From CAWHXG01 sp963833235 (GTDB lineage: Bacteria; Pseudomonadota; Alphaproteobacteria; Rhodobacterales; Rhodobacteraceae): a stretch of DNA of 64,000 nt. The DNA lies in the NCBI GenBank assembly GCA_963833235.1, contig CAWHXG010000006.1:186001-250000 (forward strand), written 5' to 3'. The position numbers and the translations under genes are program-made. This document shows positions 40,393-49,334 of the stretch, in pieces; within the stretch, counting starts at the first letter, position 1, and each line of letters begins with the position of its first letter. The notes under the pieces are model-generated. The model saw only the letters and a list, made by a program, of their open reading frames with translations, did no database searches and had not been told where the DNA came from.

Positions 40393-41080
40393 CTAATATC
40401 GCGTTGTCGATGTCGAAATGGTAGAGCTTCCGGCCGAGCCGTAGCGCCTGAACTGGTCGGGCCGGGCGTCGCACCGCCGCGCTCCAAGGAGGTCGGCCAG
40501 CAGCGTCCAGATGCTCGTCCCGCATCTCTTCTCGCATGCAGTCGGCGCCCAGCGACTGCGACCGAACCGCGCACGAAAGATCGCGCCTCGTAGATGCGAG
40601 TCGCCCAGTGCCGTCGCCCGCGTCGCCGCAGACCACCAGTTGCCCGGACTGCGCCATGAAGGCCGACATGTGGCCGACGTTGCCGTGCACCACGATGTCG
40701 ACGCCCTTCATGGAGATGCCGCAGCGCGAGGAGGCGTTGCCCGTGATGACGAGCGTCCCGCCGTTGCCCAGTGGCGCCGGCGTATTGGCTGCGCGTCGCC
40801 CGTCGATCACGAACGGTGCCGGACATCATGTTTTCGGCCACGCCCGGCCCAGCGGAACCGTCGACGCGGATCGTCGCCTGCTTGTTCATGCCGCCGCAAT
40901 AGTAGCCGACCGAGCCCTTGCACGGTGACCTCGATCGGGGCGTCCAGGCCGACGGCGATGGCGTGGCTGCCCTTGGGGTTGACGATGTCCCAGACGGTCT
41001 GGTTGGTCTCTCGGTTTTGGGACTGCAGCGCGCGCGTTCAGTTCGCGCAGGTCACCTGCCTCGAGGTCGAAGGTCTGCAT
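40393..41080 (-). pseudogene. glxC: GXGXG-domain subunit GlxC (MgsB-like), frameshifted
   Basis: Start at 41080 (MQTFDLEAGDLRELNAR) overlaps the glxB stop. Correcting small indels gives GGMNKQATIRVDGSAGPGVA, ENMMSGTV, the repeat region NGGTLVITGNASSRCGISMK, VHGNVGHMSAFMAQSGQLVV and FDIDNA near the end; these are the beta-helix repeats of the glutamate synthase C-terminal (GXGXG) domain. At least ten indels are visible. The stop TAG at 40395-40393 is followed by GGAGG and the glxD start. Confidence 0.82.
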
Positions 41081-42012
41081 CAGGCAGCCGCCTGCCGGGA
41101 TGCCGAGGCGCCGGCATGGGTCCAGAAATAGACGGTCGCGGGCTCCGGCTCCCACACGCGGGCCTGCTCGATGCCGGGCAGGTTCGCCAGCGCGCGATAC
41201 TCGGACCCGAATGCCACGTAGTGGTCCGTCTCTGCCATGACGGCGGGCTTGCAGGCGATGGGGTCGCGCACCACGCCGAAGCCCGTCGCGCGTGCCGACG
41301 ACGAAGGTGAAGAACCCGTCCAGATCGTCGAGGGAGGATCCAAGCGCCTCGCCAAGGGTCGCGCCGCCCTGCATCTTCCACGTCAGGTAGGCGGCGCCCA
41401 CCTCGGTGTCGTTCTCGGTTTCGATCCGGATGCCGGCGTGGCGCAGTTTGCGGCGCAGCGTGTTGTGGTTCGACAGCGAGCCGTTGTGGACGAGGCATTG
41501 GTCGGCGCCCGGTGTTGAACGGATGCGCGCCGGTCGTCGTCACGGCCTATTCGGTGGCCATGCGGGTGTGGCCGATCCCGTGGGTGCCGGACATGGAGGC
41601 CAGATCGAAGCGCGCGCGCAACGTCGCGCGGCAGGCCGACCCCTTGTAGATCTCGATCGACGTCGCCGCGCCCCATCACCGCGGACGACGGGCGAAGCTC
41701 GCGAAGTGCTACCAGGGCGGGGTCGGCCAGGCCTTCGGGAAGGACGAGCACGGCGTGGTCGTCCCGGACGGCGATGGACGACATCGGCGCCTATCCGGTC
41801 TCCGAGATCGGCGGCGAGGGTCTGAAATCGGCGCCGGGCGTGTCGGACTGCACGGTGAGCTTCGTGCCGCCCGGCGCCGTGCCGCGGTAGATGGCGATCC
41901 CGGCGCAGTCGGGGCCGCGATTCGTCATGGTCATCAGCATGTCCGTCAGCAGCGCGCCGAGCCTCGGCTCCAGCGCACGGTCCTTGAGGAACAGTCCCAC
42001 GATCCCGCACAT
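41080..42012 (-). pseudogene. glxB: Class II glutamine amidotransferase GlxB (MgsA-like), frameshifted
   Basis: The N-terminal MCGIVGLFLKDRALEPRLG has the Cys2 nucleophile of class II amidotransferases, then LTDMLMTMTNRGPDCAGIAI. Later pieces in other frames are DDHAVLVLPEGLADPALVAL, IGHTRMATE, GADQCLVHNGSLSNHNTLRR, YLTWKMQGGATLGEAL and DGFFTFVVGTRDG. I count about six indels and one in-frame TAG where S is expected (TESAVTTTG, near 41548). Residues are otherwise conserved. It should release ammonia from glutamine for GlxD. Confidence 0.82.
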
Positions 42013-42108
42013 CCCACGGCTCCCCATGCATCCCGCGGCGATCCTACCCATGGGCCGCGTAGCAATCAACTGTCGGGAAGTTTTTATTCTTGAGAGTGAA
42101 GGGCGCGA

Positions 42109-42742
42109 TCAGGCCGGTGGCTGGGGATACGCGATGACGGACAGATAGCGCGCGGGCAGCACGATCATCTCCTCGGGACCATGCGGCGCGTCCGCGTCGA
42201 AGAACAGCGTGTCGCCCGGTCGGAGGCGATGCACCGTGTCGCCGTGGCGATAGGCGACCTCGCCCTCGAGCATGTAGATCGTCTCGATGCCCCCGTGCTG
42301 GAACGTCGGGGAAGACGTCCGACGCATCCGTGAGCGTGATGAGGTAGGGTTCGACGACGACGCCGGAGGCGTTGGCGCCGATATGTCCCAGTAGGTTGTA
42401 CTGGTGGTTCGCGCGGGTCCCCGCCCTGTCCATCTCGACCCCGGTGCCGGCGGGGGTGTGCACGGCCGTCCGTCTCTCCTCGAACCGGCGGAAGAAGGCG
42501 GTCAGCGGTGCCGAGAGCGCGTGGGCCAACGCCTGCAGCGTCGAGAGCGACGGAGAGGTGTTGCCGTTCTCGATCTTCGAGAGCATGCCGGTGGAAAGGC
42601 CCGTCGACTGGGCGAGATCCGCGACGGTCATGCCGATGCGCTTGCGATGGGCGCGCACCTCCCGGCCGATCGCGACCTCCAGGACCTTCTCGCCCCCGCG
42701 CCCTTCGGAGCGGTGGGGGTCCTGCATCAGTTTCCCGGCCAT
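42109..42742 (-). CDS. XRE-cupin transcriptional regulator (one frameshift)
   Basis: The product is about 210 residues. The helix-turn-helix is REVRAHRKRIGMTVADLAQS then GLSTGMLSKIENGNTSPSLS; the C-terminal cupin has IETIYMLEGEVAYRHGDTVH and FDADAPHGPEE. One extra base in a run of four (42308-42311) breaks the frame between DASDVFP and TFQHGG. The ATG at 42742 (MAGKLMQDP) is chosen; the open frame continues to 42832. It lies directly upstream of glxB and is the natural regulator of glxBCD-glnT; such proteins often sense a small amine or amino acid, which is inferred. Confidence 0.82.
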
Positions 42743-43020
42743 CGCTTCCCCCAGAAATGATCGGAACCGCCGATCCGGCGACCCGTCGCCGGGGCTTGCG
42801 GCATCGCCGGCCCCGGCTCGCACGGTCGCCACGTTAGGCGATCGGTCCGATGGCGGACAACTCCCCTCGCGGACGGACGGTCTTTTCCCGGCCCGGCGGT
42901 TGCCCGCCCCCCGGGTAGGCCCCGGCCCGACCGATCAGGTATCTTCGCGGCGGCGAGACCGTGCGAAGCATCCGAAATCCCTGGACATCGCACCGGGGTC
43001 GTCGCGAACCCCTCGTGGGG

Positions 43021-44394
43021 TCAGCGTATTCGCCCATGCCCGTCTGCTTCTTCCCTGGCGCGGGCCCAAAGCGCGGAGGACGCCGCCTCCGCCGCGTCGA
43101 GCACCGCCATCTTGTCCACCCGGACCGGCTCGCCTCCCGTGACGACGACCTCGCCCTCGACGATCACGGTCTCTACATCGCGGCCCTGTCCGGTATGGAC
43201 CAGCGTGCCGAGCACGTCCGTCATGGGGCGCAGATGCGGGCGGCGAAAGTCGAAGACCACCAGATCGGCCCGCTTGCCGACCTCGATGGAGCCCAGCTCT
43301 GCGTCGAGCCCGAGCGCGCGGGCACCGCCGATGGTCGCCGCCGCGAAGACCGTCGAGGGCTGCCAGGCCTCGGTGATCTCGCCCTCCTGCAGCCGGCCCG
43401 TCGCCAGCGCCCAGCGCATCAGCTCCACCATGTCGGCGTGCATGTTGTCGGTCGACAGCGCAAGCTTCATGCCCGCGGCGCGGAGCGCAGCAGTCGGGGC
43501 GGTGTGGCCATGCGTCTGGTTGCCCTTGGCGATATGGGCCAGATGCGCACCCGCCGTGCCGAGCCGGGCGATGTCTCCCGGCGAGACATGGATGCAATGC
43601 GCGCCGATCAGCCGGTCGTCGAGCAGGCCGACGTCGTCGAGCAATTCCGGCGGGCTCATCCCGTCGCGGTCGCGGATGAAATCGACCTCCACCCGGCTCT
43701 GGGCCACGTGGATGTTGATCCTCAGACCATGCGCATCGCGCATCTCGCGCACCTGCCGCAACAGGTCGGGCGTGCAGGTGTCCGGCGCGTGGGGGGCGAG
43801 CACCACGCCGGTGCGCAAACCGGCCGGATCGTGGAAGCTGTCGATCAGATCGGCGGCGAGGCGCAGCGTCCAGTCGCCGATCTTCGTGTCGTAGTCCCAC
43901 TCGCCGAGATGCACGCGACTGAAATCGACGTCGTGGATCCGCCCGCAGCCCCAGGCGCGGATGCCGGTCTCGGCCATCGCCTCCAGCGCGATATCCTGAT
44001 GCGTGAAGCTGTCGTTGACGAGGGTCGAGCCGAAGCACAGCGCCTCCATGGCGCCGAGTTGGGCCATCGCGCGCGCCTCCCCGGGGGTCACGTCGTGGCC
44101 ATGCGGCACGCCCATCGTGTAGGCGGGCGCGAAGCCCATATCCTCCGCCACCCCGCGCACCATGCTGAGGATCGCATGGGTGTGCACGTTGACGAAGCCC
44201 GGCGTGACCACGCGCCCCGCGCCTTCGACGATCTGCGTGCGGGGGGCGATGCGCTCGGGCGCGCGGTCCCGGACCGCCGTTATCCGCCCACCCGCGACCT
44301 CGATCCAGCCGCGTTCGACGAACGGACGGTTCGGGTCCGAGGTGAGCACGGTCGCGCCGGCGACGATCAGGTCGGGCTCGGACGCGGGCGTCAT
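43021..44394 (-). CDS. Amidohydrolase family protein (SsnA/TrzN-type deaminase)
   Basis: At 457 residues this is a cytosolic metal-dependent amidohydrolase. The metal ligands are visible: FVNVHTHAILSMV (HxH), LAPHAPDTCTPD, GAHCIHVSPGDI, and ALSTDNMHADM with the catalytic Asp. The arrangement fits the ATZ/TRZ/guanine-deaminase branch, which deaminates or dechlorinates N-heterocycles. The start at 44394 lies 13 bp after dctM, so it is the last gene of the racemase-TRAP operon and its substrate is probably what the TRAP system imports, or a product of it. Confidence 0.87.
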   Translation of the reverse strand: MTPASEPDLIVAGATVLTSDPNRPFVERGWIEVAGGRITAVRDRAPERIAPRTQIVEGAGRVVTPGFVNVHTHAILSMVRGVAEDMGFAPAYTMGVPHGHDVTPGEARAMAQLGAMEALCFGSTLVNDSFTHQDIALEAMAETGIRAWGCGRIHDVDFSRVHLGEWDYDTKIGDWTLRLAADLIDSFHDPAGLRTGVVLAPHAPDTCTPDLLRQVREMRDAHGLRINIHVAQSRVEVDFIRDRDGMSPPELLDDVGLLDDRLIGAHCIHVSPGDIARLGTAGAHLAHIAKGNQTHGHTAPTAALRAAGMKLALSTDNMHADMVELMRWALATGRLQEGEITEAWQPSTVFAAATIGGARALGLDAELGSIEVGKRADLVVFDFRRPHLRPMTDVLGTLVHTGQGRDVETVIVEGEVVVTGGEPVRVDKMAVLDAAEAASSALWARAREEADGHGRIR

Positions 44395-44407
44395 CGCAAT
44401 CCCCCCC

Positions 44408-45689
44408 TCAGAACCCGAACAGGTCCGGCAACCACAGCACGACCGGCGGAAACGCCACGCACAGGCCGAGCACGGCGAACTGCAGGGCAACGAAGGGCAG
44501 CACCTCCATCGTCAGCTGGCCCATCGGCACCCGGGTGATACCGCTCATCACGAACAGCAGCACGCCGACGGGCGGCGTCATCATGCCCACCACGAGGTTG
44601 TACATAAACAGGAAACCGAAGAAGAGCGGGTCGATCCCGTAGTTCAGCGCCATCGGCGCGAACAGCGGCACCAGCATGATGTAGGCGGCGTTCGAATTCG
44701 ATCAGCATCCCCACGACCAGCAGCATGGCCATGACGATCGCGATGAAGACCATGGGGTCGGACGTCACCCCCTCGATGAAGGCGGACAGGCGCAAGGGCA
44801 CCAGATCGAGCGTGAAAACGAAGGTCATGACGGAGGCAAAGGCGATCAGCGCGCCGACCATCGCCGCCAGCATCGCGGCGCGGAACAGGCAGCCCGGCAG
44901 GTCCGCGATCTTCAGCTTGCGCGTGACGAACAGTCCGACGGCGAGCGCGTAGACGACCGCGATGGCCGCGCCCTCGGTTGCGGTGAAGATGCCTCCGACG
45001 ATCCCGCCCACGACGATCACCGGCATCAGCAGGATCAGCCCCGCACGCCGCGTCTCGGTCAACGCCCGCCGCCCCGAGAACGGCTCGCCCGACAGCGGAT
45101 AACCACGGCGGCGCGCGATGAAGGACGCCAGCGCCATGAAGCCGAGCGTCAGGATGAGGCCGGGCACGATCCCGGCCATGAACATGCCGCCCACGGAGAC
45201 CGACGATCCGGCCATCAGCGCATAGACGATCATCGCGTTCGACGGCGGAATGACCGGGCCCAGATTGGCCGCCGACGCGACCACCGCGCTTGAAAAGCCG
45301 TCGGGATAGGACTTGCGCAGGGCGGGCACCAGGGTGGAGCCGAGCGCGCTCGCCGACGCCACGGCAGCTCCGCTCACGGACGCGAAGACCGTACCCGCGA
45401 GGATGGTGACATGCGCCACACCGCCATGCACGCGGCCCACCAGCGAATTGGCGAAGCCGATCAGCCGGTCCACGATGCCCGCCTTCACCATCAGTTCGCC
45501 CGCCAGCATGAAGAGCGGGATCGCCATCAGCGGAAACGAGTTCACCGCGAACATCATGCGCTGTGGCAGCACCACGAGATCGAAATCGCCCAGATAGAGG
45601 GCGATGACGGCTCCGAGGCCGATCGCGAAGGCCAGCGGTGCGCCGATCAGCGCGAGCGCCGCGAAGACGGCGATCGCGATGGCGCTCAC
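44408..45689 (-). CDS. TRAP transporter large permease DctM (one frameshift)
   Basis: DctM forms the substrate channel of sodium-driven TRAP transporters. About 425 residues and some twelve membrane segments are seen, with FMLAGELMVKAGIVDRLIGF, TVFASVSGAAVASASALG and AANLGPVIPPSNAMIVYALM. The GTG at 45689 overlaps the dctQ stop. One extra T near 44695 changes GMLIESNAAYIM into GMLIEFERRLHH; the remaining 90 codons (MLVPLFAPMALNYGIDPLFF onward) continue one frame over to 44408. Both halves are conserved, so a sequence error is likely. Confidence 0.9.
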
Positions 45690-46216
45690 GCCGGTTCCTC
45701 CCGCCAGTCGTCCGGACCCCAGACCCCAGGCCCTCCGAGCGCGAAGAGCAACAGGTGCAGGGTCGCGTGCCCCGCGCAGAGACAGACGGGCACGTAGTAG
45801 AGGGCAGCGGTGACCTGCAGGGTCGGCATCAGTTCGCCCCACTTGTCCGAGGCGGCGACGACGGCGGCGACGAAGACGACGGCCATGAGGACAACGCCGG
45901 CGATGGCGGAGATACGGTTGAGCACACCCTGCACGACCAGGGGCGTCATCCGCGCGAACACGTCGATGCCCACGTGGACGCCGTGACGTATGCCATGGGG
46001 GATCGCGAGGAAGATCGACCACACGAAGAAAAGCCGCGACAGCTCGTCGGCCGCGTCGATCGACGAGTTCAACACGTAGCGCATGAAGACCTGCGCCGAG
46101 ACGAGCAGCGCCATCCCGGCCATCGTCGCCACGATGATCCAGCGCGAAAGGCCGTCGATCCGGTCGATGGCCCGGCGCAGCCTGGCGACCGGGCCGGCGT
46201 GGACCGGCCCGGTCAT
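45686..46216 (-). CDS. TRAP transporter small permease DctQ
   Basis: The 176-residue protein has four membrane segments and the DctQ blocks RYVLNSSIDAADELSRLFFV and AIPHGIRHGVHVGIDVF. It pairs with DctM in the membrane. The start may be the ATG at 46216 or a GTG at 46234 that overlaps the dctP stop. Its own stop overlaps the dctM start. Confidence 0.9.
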   Translation of the reverse strand: MTGPVHAGPVARLRRAIDRIDGLSRWIIVATMAGMALLVSAQVFMRYVLNSSIDAADELSRLFFVWSIFLAIPHGIRHGVHVGIDVFARMTPLVVQGVLNRISAIAGVVLMAVVFVAAVVAASDKWGELMPTLQVTAALYYVPVCLCAGHATLHLLLFALGGPGVWGPDDWREEPA

Positions 46217-46230
46217 GGGCGCGCCCTTGG

Positions 46231-47220
46231 TCACTCGGCCACCTTCGACAGAACGAGGTCGATCACCTCGGGGTCGACGCGCTCCTTCAGCTGTTCGGCG
46301 ATACCCGCGGTGGCTTCCCGCAGACGCGCCCGTTCGGCGTCGGGCAGGGAGTCGAACTGCATGCCCTCGGCGACCAGCTGTTCGCGGAACCCAAGGTCGA
46401 GTTCGGCGGCCTCCGCGCGCTGCCATTCGACCGCGCTCAGCATCGCGGTGCGCACGGCCTCCTGGTGCTCGGCGCTCAACGCCTCGAAGGCGTCCGCGTT
46501 GGCGACCACGTTGATGAAGTCGAAGAAATGGCCGCTGTCGGACAGGTAGTCCTGCACCTCGAAGAACCGTCGGGTGTAGATGATGTTGTAGGGGTTCTCC
46601 TGCCCGTCGAGCACGCCCTGCTGCAGCGCGGAGTACAGCTCCGAGATGTCGAGCGGTTGCGGGTTGGCCCCGATGGCGCGGAAGCTGTCGAGATGGACCT
46701 CGTTGGGCTGGAGGCGAATGTCGAGCCCCTCGAAATCTTCCAGCGTGACCAGCGGTCGCACGCTGTTGGTCGCGTGCCGGAACCCCAGTTCCATGTAGCC
46801 CAGGTTGACGAACCCTTCCTCGAGCAGAGCGGCGTCCATAAGCTCGCCCACCTCGCCGTCCATCACCTCGAAGGCCTGTTCGCGGCTGTTGAACAGGAAT
46901 GGCAGGCTCACGGCCTCAAGCTCCGGAACGGACCGGGTGAAGTAGGCGATCGAGGTGAATACCGCGAAGATCGCGCCCGACCGCACCTGGTCGACGTTCT
47001 CGGATGCGCCGCCCAGCTGCATCGCCGGGAAGTTCTGCACCGTGATCTCGCCGTCGGTCAGGCTTTCGACCTCCTGCTTGAAGATCTCCATCGCGCCGGT
47101 CGCGGTATGCTCTTCGGGGAAGTTGCCGGCGACGCGCAGGACGGTCTGCGCCGACGCTGCGCCGACGGCGAGCGATAGCCCGAGCGTGAAGCCCAGGGTG
47201 GTGGTGAGCATCTTGGTCAT
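46231..47220 (-). CDS. TRAP transporter substrate-binding protein DctP
   Basis: The 329-residue periplasmic protein begins with a signal peptide (cleavage likely after AASAQ, about residue 25). The body has LRVAGNFPEEHTATGAMEIF, FPAMQLGGASENVDQVRSGA, GLDIRLQPNEVHLDSFRAIG and YSALQQGVLDGQENPYNII. The region GFRHATNS to DIRLQ holds the arginine that binds the ligand carboxylate, so an organic acid is the likely substrate. It starts the dctP-dctQ-dctM-amidohydrolase group, 164 bp after the racemase-like gene. Confidence 0.92.
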   Translation of the reverse strand: MTKMLTTTLGFTLGLSLAVGAASAQTVLRVAGNFPEEHTATGAMEIFKQEVESLTDGEITVQNFPAMQLGGASENVDQVRSGAIFAVFTSIAYFTRSVPELEAVSLPFLFNSREQAFEVMDGEVGELMDAALLEEGFVNLGYMELGFRHATNSVRPLVTLEDFEGLDIRLQPNEVHLDSFRAIGANPQPLDISELYSALQQGVLDGQENPYNIIYTRRFFEVQDYLSDSGHFFDFINVVANADAFEALSAEHQEAVRTAMLSAVEWQRAEAAELDLGFREQLVAEGMQFDSLPDAERARLREATAGIAEQLKERVDPEVIDLVLSKVAE

Positions 47221-47384
47221 AAGTGCGATCCTTTTCTGCTAATTGAGTTCGGCGGCGGTCGAGCACGCTGCGAGCGGTGCCGCGCCGCGTCGGCCTTCGC
47301 CTGCGGTGGGACGCGCGAGATGGACCGCGTCCGTCGTGGGGTTTCTGACGCATGACGACAGGCGCGCCCTGATCGGTCGGACCG

Positions 47385-48137
47385 TCATGGCGATGCCTGC
47401 CGTGCGAAGCGGCGCGTCACCGCGTCCGGAAGGCCGTGGGCCGTCTTGGCGAGCGGTTTGCCGCCCCGTCGCGCGAATGCCGAAGGGGTGGTGACGGAGA
47501 CGAGGGCCACCGCTTGCGCCACCGAAGCGGAAACCGGGTCGAGGACGATACAGCTGACATCCTTCGCGATCCGGTCGGCCAGCCCGGCCAACGGCGCGCC
47601 GCCGAGGATCACGACATCGGCCCCGTCTTCCTCGACCGCCGCATTGCACAGCGCGATCAGGTCGGACCGTAGCGTCTTGCCGACGCCGCCCAGATCGGCG
47701 GTATGGTGCGACGGCGTGCGAACCCCGGCGAAGCGCGACGCAAGCCCGGCTTGGCGCACTGAATCCCCGTACCAGCGCGTCATGACGGGCGAGAAGGTGA
47801 CGATGGAGATCCGCTCGCCCAGCATCGCGGCCGTCATCAAGGCGCTCTCGGCCATACCGACGACGGGAAAGTCGAAGAGCTCGCGCGCACCGGCAAGGCC
47901 GGGATCGCCGAAGGCCGCGATAATCGCCGCATCCGCGCCGTCGGCATGGTCCGCGATCATCTCAAAGGCGATGGCCCCGCTTACCTGCGCCTCGGCCCGC
48001 GACGCGATGTAGGGAAATCCGCGCGTGGCCGAAAGCGGCACGATCTCGCACGTCTCGGGCATGACCTGGCGCGCGACGAGCGTCATCTGCTCGGTCATCG
48101 CCTCCGACATGTTTGGATTAACGAGTAGGATCCGCAT
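47385..48137 (-). CDS. Asp/Glu/hydantoin racemase family protein lacking the usual catalytic cysteines
   Basis: The 250-residue protein has the family start MRILLVNPNMSEAMTEQM and the blocks AAFGDPGLAGARELF and DVVILGGAPLAGLADRI. In hydantoin and Asp/Glu racemases the corresponding positions carry two cysteines (as in CFGDPGL and LGCAGM); here they read Ala and Gly. Fold membership is clear, racemase activity is doubtful. It heads the TRAP-amidohydrolase operon and follows a pair of GCATGC palindromes. The hydantoinase stub at 60521 suggests a cyclic-amide setting. Confidence 0.8.
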   Translation of the reverse strand: MRILLVNPNMSEAMTEQMTLVARQVMPETCEIVPLSATRGFPYIASRAEAQVSGAIAFEMIADHADGADAAIIAAFGDPGLAGARELFDFPVVGMAESALMTAAMLGERISIVTFSPVMTRWYGDSVRQAGLASRFAGVRTPSHHTADLGGVGKTLRSDLIALCNAAVEEDGADVVILGGAPLAGLADRIAKDVSCIVLDPVSASVAQAVALVSVTTPSAFARRGGKPLAKTAHGLPDAVTRRFARQASP

Positions 48138-48223
48138 GTGTGACCTGATCTGTCTGCGTCGATGCCGGTGACATCGGTCACCGCAGGTCCCGGTCTGGGG
48201 AATGGCCGGCGGGAGGTAAAGAA

Positions 48224-48257
48224 ATGGCATGCCATCTGCAGCCGGATGGCATGCCAT
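48224..48257. promoter_or_regulatory. Paired palindromes, putative GntR/FCD operator
   Basis: ATGGCATGCCAT occurs twice (48224-48235 and 48246-48257), centres 22 bp apart, that is two helical turns. The pair lies 87-120 bp upstream of the racemase-like gene and just past the end of the gntR gene. Form and place fit FCD-GntR operators; not tested. Confidence 0.65.
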
Positions 48258-48354
48258 TTTTCCGATGCCCGTTCGATCCGCACAGGTCCGGGGCGTTGGC
48301 CGTATTAATGGGCGGACGCTGCACGGCGGGGCGGGCGACCGTCGAGCGGTGCCC

Positions 48355-49020
48355 TCAGCCGTCGGCGCGGTGCAGTACCTCGGCCATGGTCGTTCCCGTG
48401 TCGCGCAGATGCGCGCGCCATACGGTGCCCGCTTTCGTGGCGTCCCCGTCTCGGAACGCCGACATGACGGTCTCATGTTGCTGCACCGCCTGCGACCAGC
48501 GGCCCGCGTCGAAGATCGCCATGAACCGGCCCCGGCGGGCGCGGATCATGATCCGCGCATGGCTTTCGGCCAGGATCGGATTTCCCGCCTCTTGCACGAT
48601 CAGGTCGTGGATGGAGGTATTCACGTCGAAATAGGACGGGGCATCGCCAGTGGCGTGGAAATCCAGCATCCGGGCGTGCAGATCTTCCAGTCGGTCCAGC
48701 ACCGCGGGCGTCATCCGTTCGCTCAGCCGTTCGGCGGCGAGACCCTCGATCACCGCCGCAAGGTCGAAGAGTTCCCGCGCCTCCTTTTCGGTGTAGTGCG
48801 TCACCTGCGCGCCGCGATGCATCGAGATTTCGATGAGGCCATCGGCATGCAGCAGCTTCAGCGCTTCGCGCACGGGCGTCCGCGAGACCTTGAGATCGGC
48901 GGAAATCCGGCGCTCCACGATCCGTGCGCCGGGCGGAAGCTCGCCCTTGACGATCATGTCCCGCAATCGCGCGGAGACCCATTCCGCCGATGCCTGCGAC
49001 CGGGTCGACATATCCGACAT
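48355..49020 (-). CDS. GntR-family regulator, FCD domain (FadR subfamily)
   Basis: The 221-residue protein has the winged-helix block MIVKGELPPGARIVERRISA then VSRTPVREALKLLHADGLIE, followed by an all-helical FCD domain with the metal-binding histidines in NTSIHDLIVQEAGN, SHARIMIRA and AVQQHETVMSAF. Such regulators respond to small carboxylates. It sits between the two arms of the catabolic region: the racemase-TRAP operon downstream and the divergent M20-like gene upstream, each preceded by a palindrome pair, so it may control both. Confidence 0.88.
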   Translation of the reverse strand: MSDMSTRSQASAEWVSARLRDMIVKGELPPGARIVERRISADLKVSRTPVREALKLLHADGLIEISMHRGAQVTHYTEKEARELFDLAAVIEGLAAERLSERMTPAVLDRLEDLHARMLDFHATGDAPSYFDVNTSIHDLIVQEAGNPILAESHARIMIRARRGRFMAIFDAGRWSQAVQQHETVMSAFRDGDATKAGTVWRAHLRDTGTTMAEVLHRADG

Positions 49021-49334
49021 GCAGCCCGGGCCCTCCGCGTTCCTTATGCTTCTATCGCCCGGCCTGCCTGACGAGGCAACGCCTGCAGGTCGCGCGGGCG
49101 CAGCATCGAGGGCATGGCCGACGGCACCCGTGCGATCTGCGGCCTCCGCCGTCCGCCCAATCGGGCGCCGCAGTTGCCCAACTTCGCGCCGCTTCTGCAA
49201 GAGGCGGTCCGAACGGCGGTCCAGCCCGCGGCTCTGGTGGGACGAACCCGAAGAAACGTATTGCAAAGGAGCGTGGGGGACGCGACGATTGTCTGTATAC
49301 ACTAGGTATACCATGAGGCGGGCCGGAAAGAGCA
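49021..49334. other. Divergent spacer between the gntR gene and the M20-like gene
   Basis: No gene is supported. Open frames here are short and without motifs. The right end carries the GTATAC operator-like pair (49294-49312) just ahead of the M20-like start. Confidence 0.5.
49294..49312. promoter_or_regulatory. Paired GTATAC palindromes, putative GntR operator
   Basis: TGTATACA (49294-49301) and GGTATACC (49305-49312) have centres 11 bp apart, one helical turn, 22 bp before the M20-like start. A single related site, GGTATACG, lies at 50659-50666 in front of the ABC binding-protein gene. The form TNGTATACNA is common for FCD-GntR sites. Confidence 0.6.

Noticed and set aside
37647..42012. 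glxBCD-glnT as ancient pseudogenes
   Set aside because: Residues between the indels are highly conserved and gene junctions are intact, which does not fit long decay.
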